From Psychrobacillus glaciei (GTDB lineage: Bacteria; Bacillota; Bacilli; Bacillales_A; Planococcaceae), in the NCBI RefSeq assembly GCF_008973485.1, contig NZ_CP031223.1:2542001-2606000 (forward strand): a stretch of 64,000 bases of DNA. The letters are read 5' to 3'. The position numbers were made by a program, and so were the translations under genes. The notes under the pieces are model-generated. The model saw only the letters and a program-made list of their open reading frames with translations. It was not told the origin of the DNA and searched no databases. This document shows, in pieces, positions 26,246-37,449 of this stretch (its first letter is position 1; every line of letters begins with the position of its first letter).

Positions 26246-27364
26246 TTATTTCAGATATTTGTCCACATTTTTAAGATGTTCTTCATATGTCTTCGAAAAG
26301 TGATTTTCACCTGTTTTATCCGCAAGGAAATATAAATAATCCGTTTTGGAAGGGTCTAACACTGCTTCTATTGATGATTTCCCAGCATTTGCAATTGGAC
26401 CTGGAGGCAACCCTTGAAATTTATAAGTATTGTAGGGATTATCCACTTCTAAATCCTCAAAAAGTACTCGTTCCTTATGGTTACCAAGTGCGTATAAGAC
26501 AGTTGGATCTGTTTGTAAAGGCATTTTATCCTTTAAACGATTATAAAACACACTAGCAATCAATGCTCTGTCCGTTTGAGCGGTCGCTTCTTCTTCTAGT
26601 AATGAAGAAAATGTTAGTAACCAATGAACGGATTTTTCTTCTGAATGTAGAATCTCGGAATAGTTAGACATCGTTTTATCTGTATTTGTTAACATCGTTT
26701 CCACAATTTTTTCTAATGAAGGTTTTTCTTCATAAAATGGATATGTAGCGGGAAACAAATATCCTTCCAATGCATGCCGTACGTTTTCCCCTTTAATCTC
26801 TTCAGTTAATAAATTCGGATATTTTACCATCATTCGATCCACAAATGCGTCATTAGTTACAAGCGCCAAAAATTCCGCTGCTGTGTAGGTCGTTTTCTTT
26901 TCTACTACTGCTCCAATTTGTTCTAACGTTAATCCCTCTGGAATAGTGATAGAAAAAAGTGGTTTACGATATACTTTGCCTGTTTTTAAGCTCTTAATAA
27001 TTTCATCAAGTGTCATCGATTTTGTTAAATTGTAATCTCCTGCTTGAAAGTCCGATTCATTCTTAAATTTAGCATAGTATTTAAATATCTTTGCATTTTT
27101 AATGATTCCGTTTTTTTCAAGTGTAGAGGAAATTGATTCTAAACCAGAACCAATTGGAATTTGAACATTGACAACCTTGTCAGAATTAGGATCCAATGGT
27201 TTTAAAGCACTTTTCACATAATTATAGGAGACATACCCTCCTATTCCACCAACAATTAATAGAAATAATGTGATAGTAAACACAATCCGTCGAACAAGTT
27301 TCACTTCTTTTTTCTTATTTTTCATTCGGTTAAACATAATTTCTTTTTTGGATTCATTTCCCAC
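26246..27364 (-). CDS. mltG: endolytic murein transglycosylase MltG
   Basis: 372 residues from GTG 27364 (SD AGGGGGAG). Basic cytoplasmic N-terminus, one membrane helix (about 27-47), a LysM-like region, then the YceG catalytic domain with the glutamate in SLLEEEATAQ and the QTDPTVLYALG segment. MltG cuts nascent glycan strands and is thought to set their length. It precedes trmR as yrrL does in B. subtilis. Confidence 0.93.
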   Translation of the reverse strand: MGNESKKEIMFNRMKNKKKEVKLVRRIVFTITLFLLIVGGIGGYVSYNYVKSALKPLDPNSDKVVNVQIPIGSGLESISSTLEKNGIIKNAKIFKYYAKFKNESDFQAGDYNLTKSMTLDEIIKSLKTGKVYRKPLFSITIPEGLTLEQIGAVVEKKTTYTAAEFLALVTNDAFVDRMMVKYPNLLTEEIKGENVRHALEGYLFPATYPFYEEKPSLEKIVETMLTNTDKTMSNYSEILHSEEKSVHWLLTFSSLLEEEATAQTDRALIASVFYNRLKDKMPLQTDPTVLYALGNHKERVLFEDLEVDNPYNTYKFQGLPPGPIANAGKSSIEAVLDPSKTDYLYFLADKTGENHFSKTYEEHLKNVDKYLK

Positions 27365-27408
27365 GGGTTCTCCCCCTTTAATTCCATTTTATTATACAAG
27401 ATAATAGG

Positions 27409-27560
27409 AAAAGCGCAAGCGCCCTCTAAGAGCACTTGGTCTCTCATAAGCTCCTTCCAAGGCATGCCCACCTAAAAAGACGCTATAAGCATCCTTCGCA
27501 ATGCCTATCCGATCCTAAAACTTGCTTATAAGCACCTAGCCAAATCTACAGAGTTCCTAG
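27409..27560. repeat. second ctataagcNcct repeat array
   Basis: In the gap between mltG and yrzB (27365-27779): ctctcataagctcctt (27441), cgctataagcatcct (27481), tgcctatccgatccta (~27502), ttgcttataagcaccta (~27522) and aatctacagagttccta (~27543). Same motif family as 4395-4610. The array is preceded by ggaaaagcgcaagcgcc, a start sequence common in Bacillaceae repeats. 27560-27730 holds nothing recognisable. Confidence 0.7.
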
Positions 27561-27733
27561 CATCCCATTTAAACGATCAAAGTAAGTAAAAGCTTACCAT
27601 TTTTCCATATCAGATATTTGCTAAATCAACTGGCGTCTTGCATTTCTCGGGTTTGCTATGTACAGTGTGTTTTGTAGTCCTTTCTATTAAAAGAAAATTA
27701 CTTGAGTTGATTCATTTAGCTTTATACAAAAAG

Positions 27734-27772
27734 AAAAAGGAGGAATGAGGAGACCTCTTTCCTTCCTTTTAA
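27734..27772 (-). terminator. terminator after yrzB
   Basis: AAAGGAGGAATGAGG pairs with CCTCTTTCCTTCCTTT around a 3-nt loop (one bulge), followed on the minus strand by TTTTTCTTTTTG. It ends the ireB-ruvX-yrzB transcript. Confidence 0.7.
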
Positions 27773-27779
27773 ATGATAA

Positions 27780-28085
27780 TTATTCTTCGTCTTCGTCTTC
27801 GTCCTCTTCTTCTTCATCTAAAAACGTATTTAACATTTCTTCGATCATTTCCCATTCAGGATCCGTCTCAATTGGAAGTAATTCTCCATCTTCTCCGTTT
27901 TCATTAGGGCTGAAAGAAGATGCATGAATTTCTATTTCTTCATTTTCATCTTCCTCAGCACCAATCGGGTAATAAAGAACATATGACTTTCCGAATTCTT
28001 CTGATTCAAAAGTAAATAATACGTTACAAAGCTGCTCATTTCCATTTTCATCTACAACTGTAATATTTTCTTGACCGTGGTCCAT
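27780..28085 (-). CDS. yrzB: DUF1292 protein YrzB
   Basis: 101 residues. DUF1292 core ([32 protein letters not shown]) followed by a strongly acidic C-terminus ending in an E/D run. Function unknown; always beside ruvX and ireB in Firmicutes. SD GAGGTGA; 11 nt after ruvX. Confidence 0.9.
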   Translation of the reverse strand: MDHGQENITVVDENGNEQLCNVLFTFESEEFGKSYVLYYPIGAEEDENEEIEIHASSFSPNENGEDGELLPIETDPEWEMIEEMLNTFLDEEEEDEDEDEE

Positions 28086-28096
28086 TTGCAGTCACC

Positions 28097-28516
28097 TCAT
28101 CTATTTTTTCTATCAAGAAAGCCTTGTAAAATCATTACAGCGGCCATCTTGTCAATCACTTGTTTCCGTTTTTTACGGCTAACATCAGCATCTATTAACA
28201 TACGTTCTGCAGCCATTGTTGTCAATCTTTCATCCCACATTGTAACTGGAAAGTGAAATTTTTCGGTTAACAACTTTGCATATTGTTCCGATGCTTCAGC
28301 ACGTGGACCAATACTATTGTTCATGTTCTTTGGAAAACCTACAACAAATTCGGTGACGGTATGCTCTTTTACGAGTTCATCAATCCGTTTAAGACCAAAT
28401 TCTAGGTTTGCTTCATCAATTTTAATTGTTTCAATTCCTTGTGCAGTCCATCCGAGCGCATCACTAATTGCAACCCCGACAGTCTTAGAACCTACATCTA
28501 AACCCATTATTCGCAT
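28097..28516 (-). CDS. ruvX: RuvX/YqgF family nuclease (pre-16S rRNA processing, Holliday-junction-resolvase fold)
   Basis: 139 residues. RNase H-like fold with [16 protein letters not shown] at the N-terminus, [16 protein letters not shown] and a late aspartate. E. coli YqgF processes the 5' end of 16S rRNA; a Holliday junction role has also been proposed. It lies 2 nt behind ireB. Confidence 0.93.
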   Translation of the reverse strand: MRIMGLDVGSKTVGVAISDALGWTAQGIETIKIDEANLEFGLKRIDELVKEHTVTEFVVGFPKNMNNSIGPRAEASEQYAKLLTEKFHFPVTMWDERLTTMAAERMLIDADVSRKKRKQVIDKMAAVMILQGFLDRKNR

Positions 28517-28518
28517 GC

Positions 28519-28785
28519 TTAAGCCTCATTATTTTTTTTAATGTAGAACTTCACTAATTCTTCTAAAATTTCATCTCGTTCTAATTTGCGTATCATATTA
28601 CGTGCATCTTGATGGCGAGGAATATAAGCTGGATCACCAGATAGCAGATAGCCAACAATTTGATTAATTGAATTATATCCTTTTTCTTCTAGTGCAGAGT
28701 GAACTTGTAGCATCACATGTTTTACTTCCTGTTCCATAGACTCTTCTGGGAAGTTAAATTTCATCGTTTTATCGAATGAATTCAT
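28519..28785 (-). CDS. ireB: IreB family regulatory phosphoprotein (YrzL)
   Basis: 88 residues from ATG 28785 (SD GAGGTG); longer starts would cross the promoter and are rejected. [15 protein letters not shown] and [18 protein letters not shown] are the family signatures. In Enterococcus IreB is a substrate of the Ser/Thr kinase IreK and affects cephalosporin resistance. First gene of ireB-ruvX-yrzB. Confidence 0.93.
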   Translation of the reverse strand: MNSFDKTMKFNFPEESMEQEVKHVMLQVHSALEEKGYNSINQIVGYLLSGDPAYIPRHQDARNMIRKLERDEILEELVKFYIKKNNEA

Positions 28786-28837
28786 GATCAGCACCTCGCT
28801 TTCAGTTTTAGTAGGCAGTCTTACATATCTATTGTAC

Positions 28838-28866
28838 AGTATAACCGAAATTGGAAATAGTATCAA
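28838..28866 (-). promoter_or_regulatory. sigma-A promoter of ireB-ruvX-yrzB
   Basis: Minus strand: -35 TTGATA (28861-28866), 17 nt spacer, -10 TATACT (28838-28843). Close to consensus and well placed before ireB. Confidence 0.75.
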
Positions 28867-28998
28867 ATACACCTAGGTAAATTTACTCCTATGGTTAATG
28901 TTGGTAAAAAAACATTGCACCTAACTTTTGCCATTGATGGTACGAATCATAAGACTCCAACGCATCTTAAGCCAAGTAGAATTCTCTTTTTCCTAAAG

Positions 28999-31632
28999 TT
29001 AAACAGATCGTATATACTCATAAACAGAATTTAAAGCATTGTCTAGCTTGCTGCCATCTTTTGCTCCCGCCATTGCGAAATCTGGTCTACCTCCACCTTT
29101 ACCTCCACACTGCTCTGCAACAAGTTTGACGATATTTCCAGCATGATAGTTTCCACCGATAATATCTTTTGTGACCCCAGCAGAAATCATTACTTTTTCT
29201 CCATCAACTGCACCAAGGACAATAACTGCTTTTTCAAGTTTTTGTTTTAAATCGTCCATCATTTGGCGTAATTGATTATTATCTTTTGCCTCCACTTTAA
29301 CGGATAGGACTGTAATATCATTGATAGTTTGAGCAGAAGATAAAACAGACGAAGCTTGATTGTTTGCAATCTTAGCAGATAGTGATTCATTCTCTCTTTG
29401 AATACTTTTGAATTCATTCAATGTTTGCGCCAATTTGGTAACTAAATCTTTTGGTTGAGCTTTCAAGAGGTTAGAAGCTTCTAATAATGCATGCTCTTCT
29501 TCTTTCACAACCTCAAATGCACCTTTACCAGTTACCGCTTCTATTCTTCTTGTCCCAGCTCCAATACCACTTTCTGAGAGTATTTTAAAGAATCCAATTT
29601 CAGATGTATTTTTTACATGCACACCACCACAAAGTTCAAGTGAAAATTCACCCATTCGAACAACACGCACGACATCTCCGTATTTTTCACCGAATAACGC
29701 CATTGCCCCCATACTCTTTGCTTCTTCTATATTATGATAACCAGTAAGAACAGGGATGTTTTCCCATACTTTTTCATTAACAATTCGTTCAACTTGCTCT
29801 AATTCTTCTTTTGTTACTTGTCCGAAGTGAGAGAAGTCAAAACGTAAACGGTCTGGCCCAACATAGGAGCCTGCCTGGTTTACATGCGTTCCAAGTACAT
29901 CTTTTAGTGCTTGGTGTAGTAAATGGGTAGCTGAGTGATTTTTCACTGTATGACTTCGTAATATACGATCCACTGTCGCTGTAACTTCCGCGCCAGTTGT
30001 TAATTCCCCAGATTCAACGATAACTGTGTGTAAGTTTTGCCCGTTTGGCGCTTTTTGAACTTCTTTTACAAAACCTCTAAACGTTTCATTTTCAATTGTT
30101 CCATGATCAGCTAGTTGACCTCCACTTTCTGCGTAAAAAGGAGTTTGGGAAAGGATTACTTGAATTTCATCCCCTTCATTTGCACTTTTAGCTAGTACTT
30201 CACCGTGTATTATAGTTGTTATTTTCGTTGCTATCGATAATGTTTCATAGCCAACAAATTCACTTTCATCATGAATATTACTAAAAACTTCGGATTGTAC
30301 TTGCATAGAATCCACATTTTGACGAGCAGCACGTGCACGACTACGCTGAGCTTCCATTTCTTTTTTAAAGCCTTCATGGTCCACCGTCATGTTTGCTTCT
30401 TCTGCATATTCTTCCGTTAATTCGATTGGGAAACCATATGTGTCATAAAGCGTAAATGTTGTTGTACCAGGGATGAAGGATTCTCCTTTTTCACGTTGTT
30501 CTTCTATTACTTTTTCTAAAATAGATAGTCCATCGTGTAGTGTTTCATGGAAACGCTCTTCCTCTGTTTTAATCACTCGCATAATAAAGTCTTGCTTCTC
30601 TTTTACTTCCGGATAGAAATCTTTCATGATTTCACCTACGCCAGGAACTAGCTCGTATAAAAACGGTTTGTCTACTCCTAATTGTTTTGCAAAACGAACA
30701 GCACGACGAAGTAATCTTCTAAGTACATATCCTCTACCTTCGTTCGATGGTAGTGCTCCATCTCCAATAGCGAAAGCAACGGTACGGATATGGTCCGCAA
30801 TTACTTTGAAAGCAATATCATATTCAACCGTTGTATTGTATGATTTCCCAGAGATTTCTTCTGTTTGACGAATAATTGGGATAAATAAATCTGTATCAAA
30901 ATTGGTTGGTACATTTTGAACAACACAGGCCATGCGCTCTAATCCCATACCCGTATCAATATTCTGTTTTGGTAATGGTGTATACGTATTATCTGGATTA
31001 TGGTTGAATTGCGAAAATACCAAGTTCCAAATTTCTAAATAACGTTCATTTTCTCCACCAGGATATAATTCAGAATCATTTAAATCATTCCCGTATGATT
31101 CACCACGATCATAGAATATTTCGGAGTTAGGACCACTCGGACCTTCTCCAATATCCCAAAAGTTTCCTTCTAATCGAATAATACGTTCTTCGGGAATACC
31201 AATTTCATTCTTCCAAATAGTATATGCTTCTTCGTCTTCGGGATGAATCGTTATAGATAATTTTTCAACTTCGAATGCCATCCATTTTTCATCGGTTAGG
31301 AATTCCCAAGCAAAATGAATCGCTTCTTTCTTGAAGTAATCGCCAATTGAGAAATTTCCAAGCATTTCAAAAAAAGTATGATGTCTAGCTGTTTTCCCTA
31401 CATTTTCAATATCATTTGTACGAATGGATTTTTGCGCATTTGTAATACGTGGATTTTCTGGGACTACTCGCCCATCAAAATACTTCTTCAACGTAGCAAC
31501 ACCGCTATTAATCCATAGTAGTGATGGGTCATTGATTGGTACAAGTGGAGCAGACGGTTCTTGGGTATGTCCTTTTTCGATAAAAAAGTCTAAATACATT
31601 TGTCTAATTTGAGCACCTGTTAATTGTTTCAT
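28999..31632 (-). CDS. alaS: alanyl-tRNA synthetase
   Basis: 877 residues. Class II catalytic domain at the N-terminus ([19 protein letters not shown]), editing domain with [11 protein letters not shown] and the [13 protein letters not shown] zinc-site segment, then the C-Ala domain. It charges tRNA-Ala and hydrolyses mischarged Ser and Gly. ATG 31632 follows AGGAGG. A T-box leader and a strong promoter lie upstream, so transcription responds to uncharged tRNA-Ala. Followed by the ireB operon with its own promoter. Confidence 0.98.
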   Translation of the reverse strand: MKQLTGAQIRQMYLDFFIEKGHTQEPSAPLVPINDPSLLWINSGVATLKKYFDGRVVPENPRITNAQKSIRTNDIENVGKTARHHTFFEMLGNFSIGDYFKKEAIHFAWEFLTDEKWMAFEVEKLSITIHPEDEEAYTIWKNEIGIPEERIIRLEGNFWDIGEGPSGPNSEIFYDRGESYGNDLNDSELYPGGENERYLEIWNLVFSQFNHNPDNTYTPLPKQNIDTGMGLERMACVVQNVPTNFDTDLFIPIIRQTEEISGKSYNTTVEYDIAFKVIADHIRTVAFAIGDGALPSNEGRGYVLRRLLRRAVRFAKQLGVDKPFLYELVPGVGEIMKDFYPEVKEKQDFIMRVIKTEEERFHETLHDGLSILEKVIEEQREKGESFIPGTTTFTLYDTYGFPIELTEEYAEEANMTVDHEGFKKEMEAQRSRARAARQNVDSMQVQSEVFSNIHDESEFVGYETLSIATKITTIIHGEVLAKSANEGDEIQVILSQTPFYAESGGQLADHGTIENETFRGFVKEVQKAPNGQNLHTVIVESGELTTGAEVTATVDRILRSHTVKNHSATHLLHQALKDVLGTHVNQAGSYVGPDRLRFDFSHFGQVTKEELEQVERIVNEKVWENIPVLTGYHNIEEAKSMGAMALFGEKYGDVVRVVRMGEFSLELCGGVHVKNTSEIGFFKILSESGIGAGTRRIEAVTGKGAFEVVKEEEHALLEASNLLKAQPKDLVTKLAQTLNEFKSIQRENESLSAKIANNQASSVLSSAQTINDITVLSVKVEAKDNNQLRQMMDDLKQKLEKAVIVLGAVDGEKVMISAGVTKDIIGGNYHAGNIVKLVAEQCGGKGGGRPDFAMAGAKDGSKLDNALNSVYEYIRSV

Positions 31633-31664
31633 ACATTTTTCCTCCTAAATGAATAAAATGAAAT

Positions 31665-31903
31665 CAAAAAAGCCTTCATCCCTAAAAAAAGGGACGAAAG
31701 CTGTTATTCTCGCGGTACCACCCTAGTTACACAACAATTCATGTCGTGTCTCTCAAGTAACCTTAACGCGGCTAAACGGCAGGTATTAGCTGCACTCAAG
31801 AGTAGCTTTCCAACTTGTTAGTTTCTGAAGATTCTTTCAGCCAAGGAATCTTTCTCTTTTTCAGGTAACAAGTGTACTTTCTCTGTCATCATTTTGCTCT
31901 ATG
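31665..31903 (-). promoter_or_regulatory. T-box riboswitch of alaS
   Basis: The T-box core AACTAGGGTGGTACCGCG (31711-31728) is followed by a terminator stem AGCTTTCGTCCC/GGGATGAAGGCT with TTTTTT (31665-31702). In stem I the 5' side has AGTA (S-turn) and the 3' side reads GAAAGCTACTC, giving a candidate GCU (Ala) specifier codon. It fits uncharged tRNA-Ala sensing. Confidence 0.93.
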
Positions 31904-31909
31904 CATTTG

Positions 31910-31938
31910 ATTATAAAAAACTATCGACCGGATGTCAA
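31910..31938 (-). promoter_or_regulatory. consensus sigma-A promoter of the alaS T-box transcript
   Basis: Minus strand: -35 TTGACA (31933-31938), 17 nt spacer, -10 TATAAT (31910-31915): fully consensus. The -35 overlaps the stop codon region of recD2. Confidence 0.9.
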
Positions 31939-34352
31939 TTATCCATCTCTAAGAAATCATATGGGGAAATTCCATTCATCCCGGTTAACGGATCAATTAA
32001 ATGGCAATTTTCTGCAGATAAGAAAGTTGTTTCTGTTGTTATTTCATCCATAACTTTTTCTCTCTGTTCATCTATTTTTTCCTTCTTTTCCTCACTGACG
32101 CTTAAACGATCTTTTAAAGTTGTTAATCGTTGCAAATCATCAGTACGTTCTACTCCAAATTTAAAAACTTCGGGATCTCCACATAATATTAAAAAGTTCT
32201 TTGCTCTTGTAATGCCTGTATATAATAAATTTCTTCGAAGCATTTTCATATAGCTTCTGGTGACAGGCATAATCACGGTTTGAAATTCACTACCTTGGGA
32301 TTTATGCACGGAGCAACAATACGCTAAAGTAATTTGATTCAAATCATTCTTTTCATACGTCACTTCATTGCCATCAAACGAAATAACTAGCATTTCCTTT
32401 TTCTCCACTGTTTCAGCGGCTTTGAAAATACTTACGACTTCCCCCATGTCTCCGTTGAACACATTGCTTTCTGGCTGATTGACGAGTTGCAATACTTTGT
32501 CGCCAATACGGTAAATCGTTTCTCCAAATACCATTTCTTTTCGTTTTCCATCTGTATTTGGATTCACCATTTCTTGCATCATTTTATTTAATGCATCGAT
32601 ACCAGCTGGCCCTCTATACATAGGTGCAAGTACTTGAATATCTCTTATCGAATGTCCTTTTGCTAAAGCACTTTTCAACACTTGTTCTACTACTTTCGGA
32701 ATTTGTTCTGTAGAAGCTTTAATAAATGAACGATCTTTCGTTTTGTCTAACAGCGTTTTCGGAACAGTTCCTTTTTTCATTTCGTGAGCTAGCTCAATAA
32801 TAGAAGAACCTTCTGATTGGCGATAAATATCTATTAATTCAACAGTTGGGATTCTTTTAGAAGCTAATAAATCTTTTAATACCTGCCCTGGTCCAACAGG
32901 AGGTAACTGGTCTTGGTCCCCTACAAAAATGACTTGTGCATCTTTAGGAATAGCTTTTAATAATTGATGCCCTAGCCAAGTATCTAACATGGATGTTTCA
33001 TCTATAATAATTAGTTTTCCTTCAATTTCTTTTCCTTCAGAATCCGCATCTTCCTGGCCGTTAAATCCTAATAAGCGGTGGATTGTCATTGCTGGCAATC
33101 CGGTAGATTCGCTTAAACGTTTTGCGGCTCTACCAGTGGGTGCAGCCAATACAACAGGAAATGGTTTTTTATCTTTTGCCCATTCTTTTGGTTCTAAAGA
33201 AAGTCCATGAAGTTCTGCATATAATTCAACTATTCCTCGTACGACGGTGGTCTTCCCTGTCCCAGGTCCACCTGTTAAGAGTGTCATGCTGGCATTTATA
33301 GCCGTTTCGATCGCTTTAACTTGGGTTGTTGCATATTGGACGCCTAATCTTTCTTCAATTCCCCCAAGGTGTTTTTTCATCTCAGCAAGGGGGAATTTAT
33401 GGTGAGTATCATTTTCATTCAATAACGTTTCGATTTTAGAACTTATCCCTACTTCTGAAAAATAAAGTGAAGGGATGTAAAAACGATTCACTTCCCCAAC
33501 AATTCGACTTTCCTCGGCTAATTCGAAGCAGCACTTCGTTATCGCTTCGAAAGTGATTTCTTCTCTTTGTGCACTTTCTAATAATCTTTTAACAGATTCA
33601 AGTAATTGCTCCGCGTATAAAAATACATGACCTTCACTTAATGAAGCAGATTGCAATAAGTGAAAAATGGCAGCTTTAATACGATCAGGGTGATTTCCTT
33701 GAATGCCAAGTTTATAGCCCAGTTCATCTGCCCGAATAAATCCAACGCCTTCCACTTCCTCGATAAGGCGATATGGGTTCTTTGTCAATACATCTATCGT
33801 TTCCTCTCGGTAAGCTTGATATATTTTCATCGCGATTTGGGGACCGAACCCCCATTCATTCAACTGAATCATCACTTTTTCTAAACCTAGATTTTGCTCT
33901 AAAACAGCTCTCAATGTTTGTTTTTTATCTTCTGCCAATCTTGGAATGATGTCCAATACAGCAGGGTCATCTAGAATTCTATTGATGGCATTTTGACCAA
34001 GTTTTTTGACAATTTGTTCTGCTGTTTTTCTGCCGATTCCCGGAAACATATCACTCGATAAATAATGGACTATACCTTGTTCAGTAGCAGGAACTTCTTT
34101 TTGAAAGGTCTCTACTTGAAATTGCACGCCATATTTAGGGTGATTTTTTACAAGTCCAGTAAATTTATAGGATTCTTCTAATACGAGTTGTGGAAAATAA
34201 CCGGTCACAATTATTTCTTTTTCTATGTAGGTTGTATTAGTGGATTTAATTTTTAGTTTTATAATAGAAAACAAATTTTGGGGATTGTGAAAAATTGAGA
34301 CGATAGGACGACCCGTAATAAATTGTTTTTCATTATTCATTTCGTTTGTCAT
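31935..34352 (-). CDS. recD2: ATP-dependent RecD2 DNA helicase
   Basis: 805 residues from ATG 34352 (SD GGAGGCG); the 16-codon extension upstream lies in a structured non-coding element. RecD2-specific N-terminal helix-hairpin-helix region (GIGRKTAEQIVKKLG, GVGFIRADELG), then SF1 helicase motifs TGGPGTGKTT (near 360), IIDETSMLD, VGDQDQLPPVG and HKSQGSEF. RecD2 unwinds DNA 5' to 3' and acts in mismatch repair and fork maintenance in B. subtilis. Equivalent to yrrC. Confidence 0.95.
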   Translation of the reverse strand: MTNEMNNEKQFITGRPIVSIFHNPQNLFSIIKLKIKSTNTTYIEKEIIVTGYFPQLVLEESYKFTGLVKNHPKYGVQFQVETFQKEVPATEQGIVHYLSSDMFPGIGRKTAEQIVKKLGQNAINRILDDPAVLDIIPRLAEDKKQTLRAVLEQNLGLEKVMIQLNEWGFGPQIAMKIYQAYREETIDVLTKNPYRLIEEVEGVGFIRADELGYKLGIQGNHPDRIKAAIFHLLQSASLSEGHVFLYAEQLLESVKRLLESAQREEITFEAITKCCFELAEESRIVGEVNRFYIPSLYFSEVGISSKIETLLNENDTHHKFPLAEMKKHLGGIEERLGVQYATTQVKAIETAINASMTLLTGGPGTGKTTVVRGIVELYAELHGLSLEPKEWAKDKKPFPVVLAAPTGRAAKRLSESTGLPAMTIHRLLGFNGQEDADSEGKEIEGKLIIIDETSMLDTWLGHQLLKAIPKDAQVIFVGDQDQLPPVGPGQVLKDLLASKRIPTVELIDIYRQSEGSSIIELAHEMKKGTVPKTLLDKTKDRSFIKASTEQIPKVVEQVLKSALAKGHSIRDIQVLAPMYRGPAGIDALNKMMQEMVNPNTDGKRKEMVFGETIYRIGDKVLQLVNQPESNVFNGDMGEVVSIFKAAETVEKKEMLVISFDGNEVTYEKNDLNQITLAYCCSVHKSQGSEFQTVIMPVTRSYMKMLRRNLLYTGITRAKNFLILCGDPEVFKFGVERTDDLQRLTTLKDRLSVSEEKKEKIDEQREKVMDEITTETTFLSAENCHLIDPLTGMNGISPYDFLEMDN

Positions 34353-34383
34353 GCTAACGCCTCCAGATTGTAAAACAATTTCG

Positions 34384-34452
34384 CCTTGGCGTATTTTCAT
34401 CCAGGTTTTGAATTGAACTAGCTCAATTCAAAATCTGTGTCATCCGCCAAGG
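34384..34452. repeat. nested inverted-repeat element between yrrB and recD2
   Basis: Inner stem CAGGTTTTGAATTGA (34402-34416) with TCAATTCAAAATCTG (34423-34437), 15 bp with one wobble and a 6 nt loop; outer stem CCTTGGCG (34384-34391) with CGCCAAGG (34445-34452). The two arms form a cruciform-like structure. A further small hairpin attcagca/tgctgaat (~34465-34485) follows at the yrrB stop. No T-tract. Confidence 0.7.
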
Positions 34453-34491
34453 GCTTTAACTTCATTCAGCAAATGTTTCTGCTGAATAAAG

Positions 34492-35148
34492 TTAATTACG
34501 AAGAGAGATCATATCATGCACATAGCGTGCTTGATCATAAGTTGGTTGTATCGTAAATGCTTGTTTTAAATGATAAAGTGCCGCTTCCGTATTTGGAGTA
34601 GACACAGCATATAAAACACCTAAATTATAGTGTGCATCCGCATTTTCAGCTTCTGCTTCTAATATTTCTTTTAAAATTGGTTCTGCTTCTTTAAACATTT
34701 CAAAGCTTGCTAATGCTATTGCATAGGTTAGCTTTATTTGACTATCATTCGAGTCTAGTTCATATGCTCGTTGTAAATAAGGTAGCGATAACTTTGTTTG
34801 TCCTGTTTTTTCAAAGCTTTTGCCTAACATGAAATAGGAATCTGGACCTTCAATTCCATTTGAAATAGCTTTTTCATACAGTTTTGCAGCTTCCTCATAA
34901 CGTTCTGCATCATAATACAAATTTGCTAGACTATAGTATGCTGTAGCTGCATGTTCATCTAACGTCATTGCTTTTTGAAAGAATCTTTCCGCTCGTTCAT
35001 TTTCATTCATAGATGCAAGCAAATTACCGAAATTTATATATCCAATTGCCTCTTCCGGATTTTCTTCGATAGCTTTTGTAAATAATTCAACGGCTTTTTC
35101 ATAGTTTTCTTCTTGAATAGCCTGTATTCCTAATTCATTGTAATTCAT
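34492..35148 (-). CDS. yrrB: tetratricopeptide repeat protein YrrB
   Basis: 218 residues from ATG 35148 (SD GGAGGAAG). Built almost entirely of TPR units of 34 residues (NYEKAVELFTKAIEENPEEA, RYEEAAKLYEKAI, FKEAEPILKEILEAEAENA), about six repeats. B. subtilis YrrB lies at the same place; it is a protein-interaction scaffold of unknown partner. No signal peptide, so cytoplasmic. Confidence 0.9.
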   Translation of the reverse strand: MNYNELGIQAIQEENYEKAVELFTKAIEENPEEAIGYINFGNLLASMNENERAERFFQKAMTLDEHAATAYYSLANLYYDAERYEEAAKLYEKAISNGIEGPDSYFMLGKSFEKTGQTKLSLPYLQRAYELDSNDSQIKLTYAIALASFEMFKEAEPILKEILEAEAENADAHYNLGVLYAVSTPNTEAALYHLKQAFTIQPTYDQARYVHDMISLRN

Positions 35149-35161
35149 ATACTTCCTCCAA

Positions 35162-36283
<1,122 letters not shown>

Positions 36284-36299
36284 TCATTTCAATTATTCG

Positions 36300-37436
36300 T
36301 TAAGAACCTAGAATAATTTTACTTATTTTATTTGCTGCTTCTCTTACCTGCTCCACTGTGTTATTTATACCAAAACTAAATCGAACTGAATTTCGGAGCT
36401 CCGGTGTATTTTCACCAAACATAGCAACTAAGACGTGGGATGGATCAATAGAACCGGCCGAGCATGCTGAACCACTGGAAGCATCAATTCCCGCTAAATC
36501 CAGCTGGATTAAAAATGTCTCGACATCTGTTTTTGGAATGCTAATGTTTATAACATGGGGCAGAACGTTTTTCAGTGAGCCATTGATGGTGAACTCAACA
36601 CCTTTACTTTCCAGTTGGTGTAGAAAAGCATTTTTCAATTCCTTGTAAGAATTGATCGTTGATTCTAAATTTTGTTGTTTTAACTCAACAGCTTTTGCAA
36701 ATCCAATTACTGCCGGTACATTTTCTGTTCCAGCACGTTTCTGTCTTTCTTGCTTCCCACCATATAATAATGGTTTCAAATGAATCGCTTTTCGTTGATA
36801 TAAAAAGCCAATTCCCTTTGGTCCATTAATTTTATGACTTGAAACACTTAGCAAATCAACTTGTAAATCGTTTACATCTAAAGCAATCCCACCATACGCT
36901 TGTACCGCATCTGTATGAAAATAGGCAGGATGATCATTTAATAACTCACCAATTTCATGTATCGGTTGAATAGACCCAACTTCATTGTTTCCATACATGA
37001 CTGAAACTAAAATAGTATCTTCTCGAAGTGCATTTTTCAATTCACAAACATCGATTATTCCTTCTTTATTTACAGGTAGATAAGTGACTTCAAATCCTTC
37101 GCGTTCTAGTTGTTCACAAGCATGAAGTACTGCATGATGCTCAATTTGTGTCGTAATAATATGCTTCCCTTCAATTCTACGTGCATAAGCTGTGCCGAAA
37201 ATAGCATAATTATCGGCTTCTGTTCCGCCGCTTGTAATGATAATTTCTGTTTCATGGGCACCAATACTTGTAGCAAGGGTATTTCTTGAATCATCCAATT
37301 TTTTTCGTGCACTTCTTCCAGTTTGGTGGATACTTGAGGCATTGCCAAATTCTTTATTCATTTCTACCGTAAATGTTTTGATTACTTCTTCCGCCATAGG
37401 GGTTGTAGCTGCATGATCTAAATATATTCTAGTCAT
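36300..37436 (-). CDS. yrvO: cysteine desulfurase (IscS/NifS-type, YrvO)
   Basis: 378 residues from ATG 37436 (SD AAGGAG). MTRIYLDHAATTP, PLP lysine in SSHKINGPKG, and catalytic cysteine in SSGSACSAGS. It takes sulfur from cysteine to a persulfide. Next to mnmA it is expected to feed tRNA 2-thiolation. It lies 14 nt behind cymR, which controls cysteine metabolism. Confidence 0.95.
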   Translation of the reverse strand: MTRIYLDHAATTPMAEEVIKTFTVEMNKEFGNASSIHQTGRSARKKLDDSRNTLATSIGAHETEIIITSGGTEADNYAIFGTAYARRIEGKHIITTQIEHHAVLHACEQLEREGFEVTYLPVNKEGIIDVCELKNALREDTILVSVMYGNNEVGSIQPIHEIGELLNDHPAYFHTDAVQAYGGIALDVNDLQVDLLSVSSHKINGPKGIGFLYQRKAIHLKPLLYGGKQERQKRAGTENVPAVIGFAKAVELKQQNLESTINSYKELKNAFLHQLESKGVEFTINGSLKNVLPHVINISIPKTDVETFLIQLDLAGIDASSGSACSAGSIDPSHVLVAMFGENTPELRNSVRFSFGINNTVEQVREAANKISKIILGS

Positions 37437-37449
37437 TTCAAACTGCTCC

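Noticed and set aside
27745-27927. Plus-strand serine-rich frame
   Set aside because: Antisense to the acidic tail codons of yrzB; the serine run is a mirror of GAA/GAT codons.
34353-34400. N-terminal extension of RecD2
   Set aside because: Runs through the inverted-repeat element and past the SD for ATG 34352.
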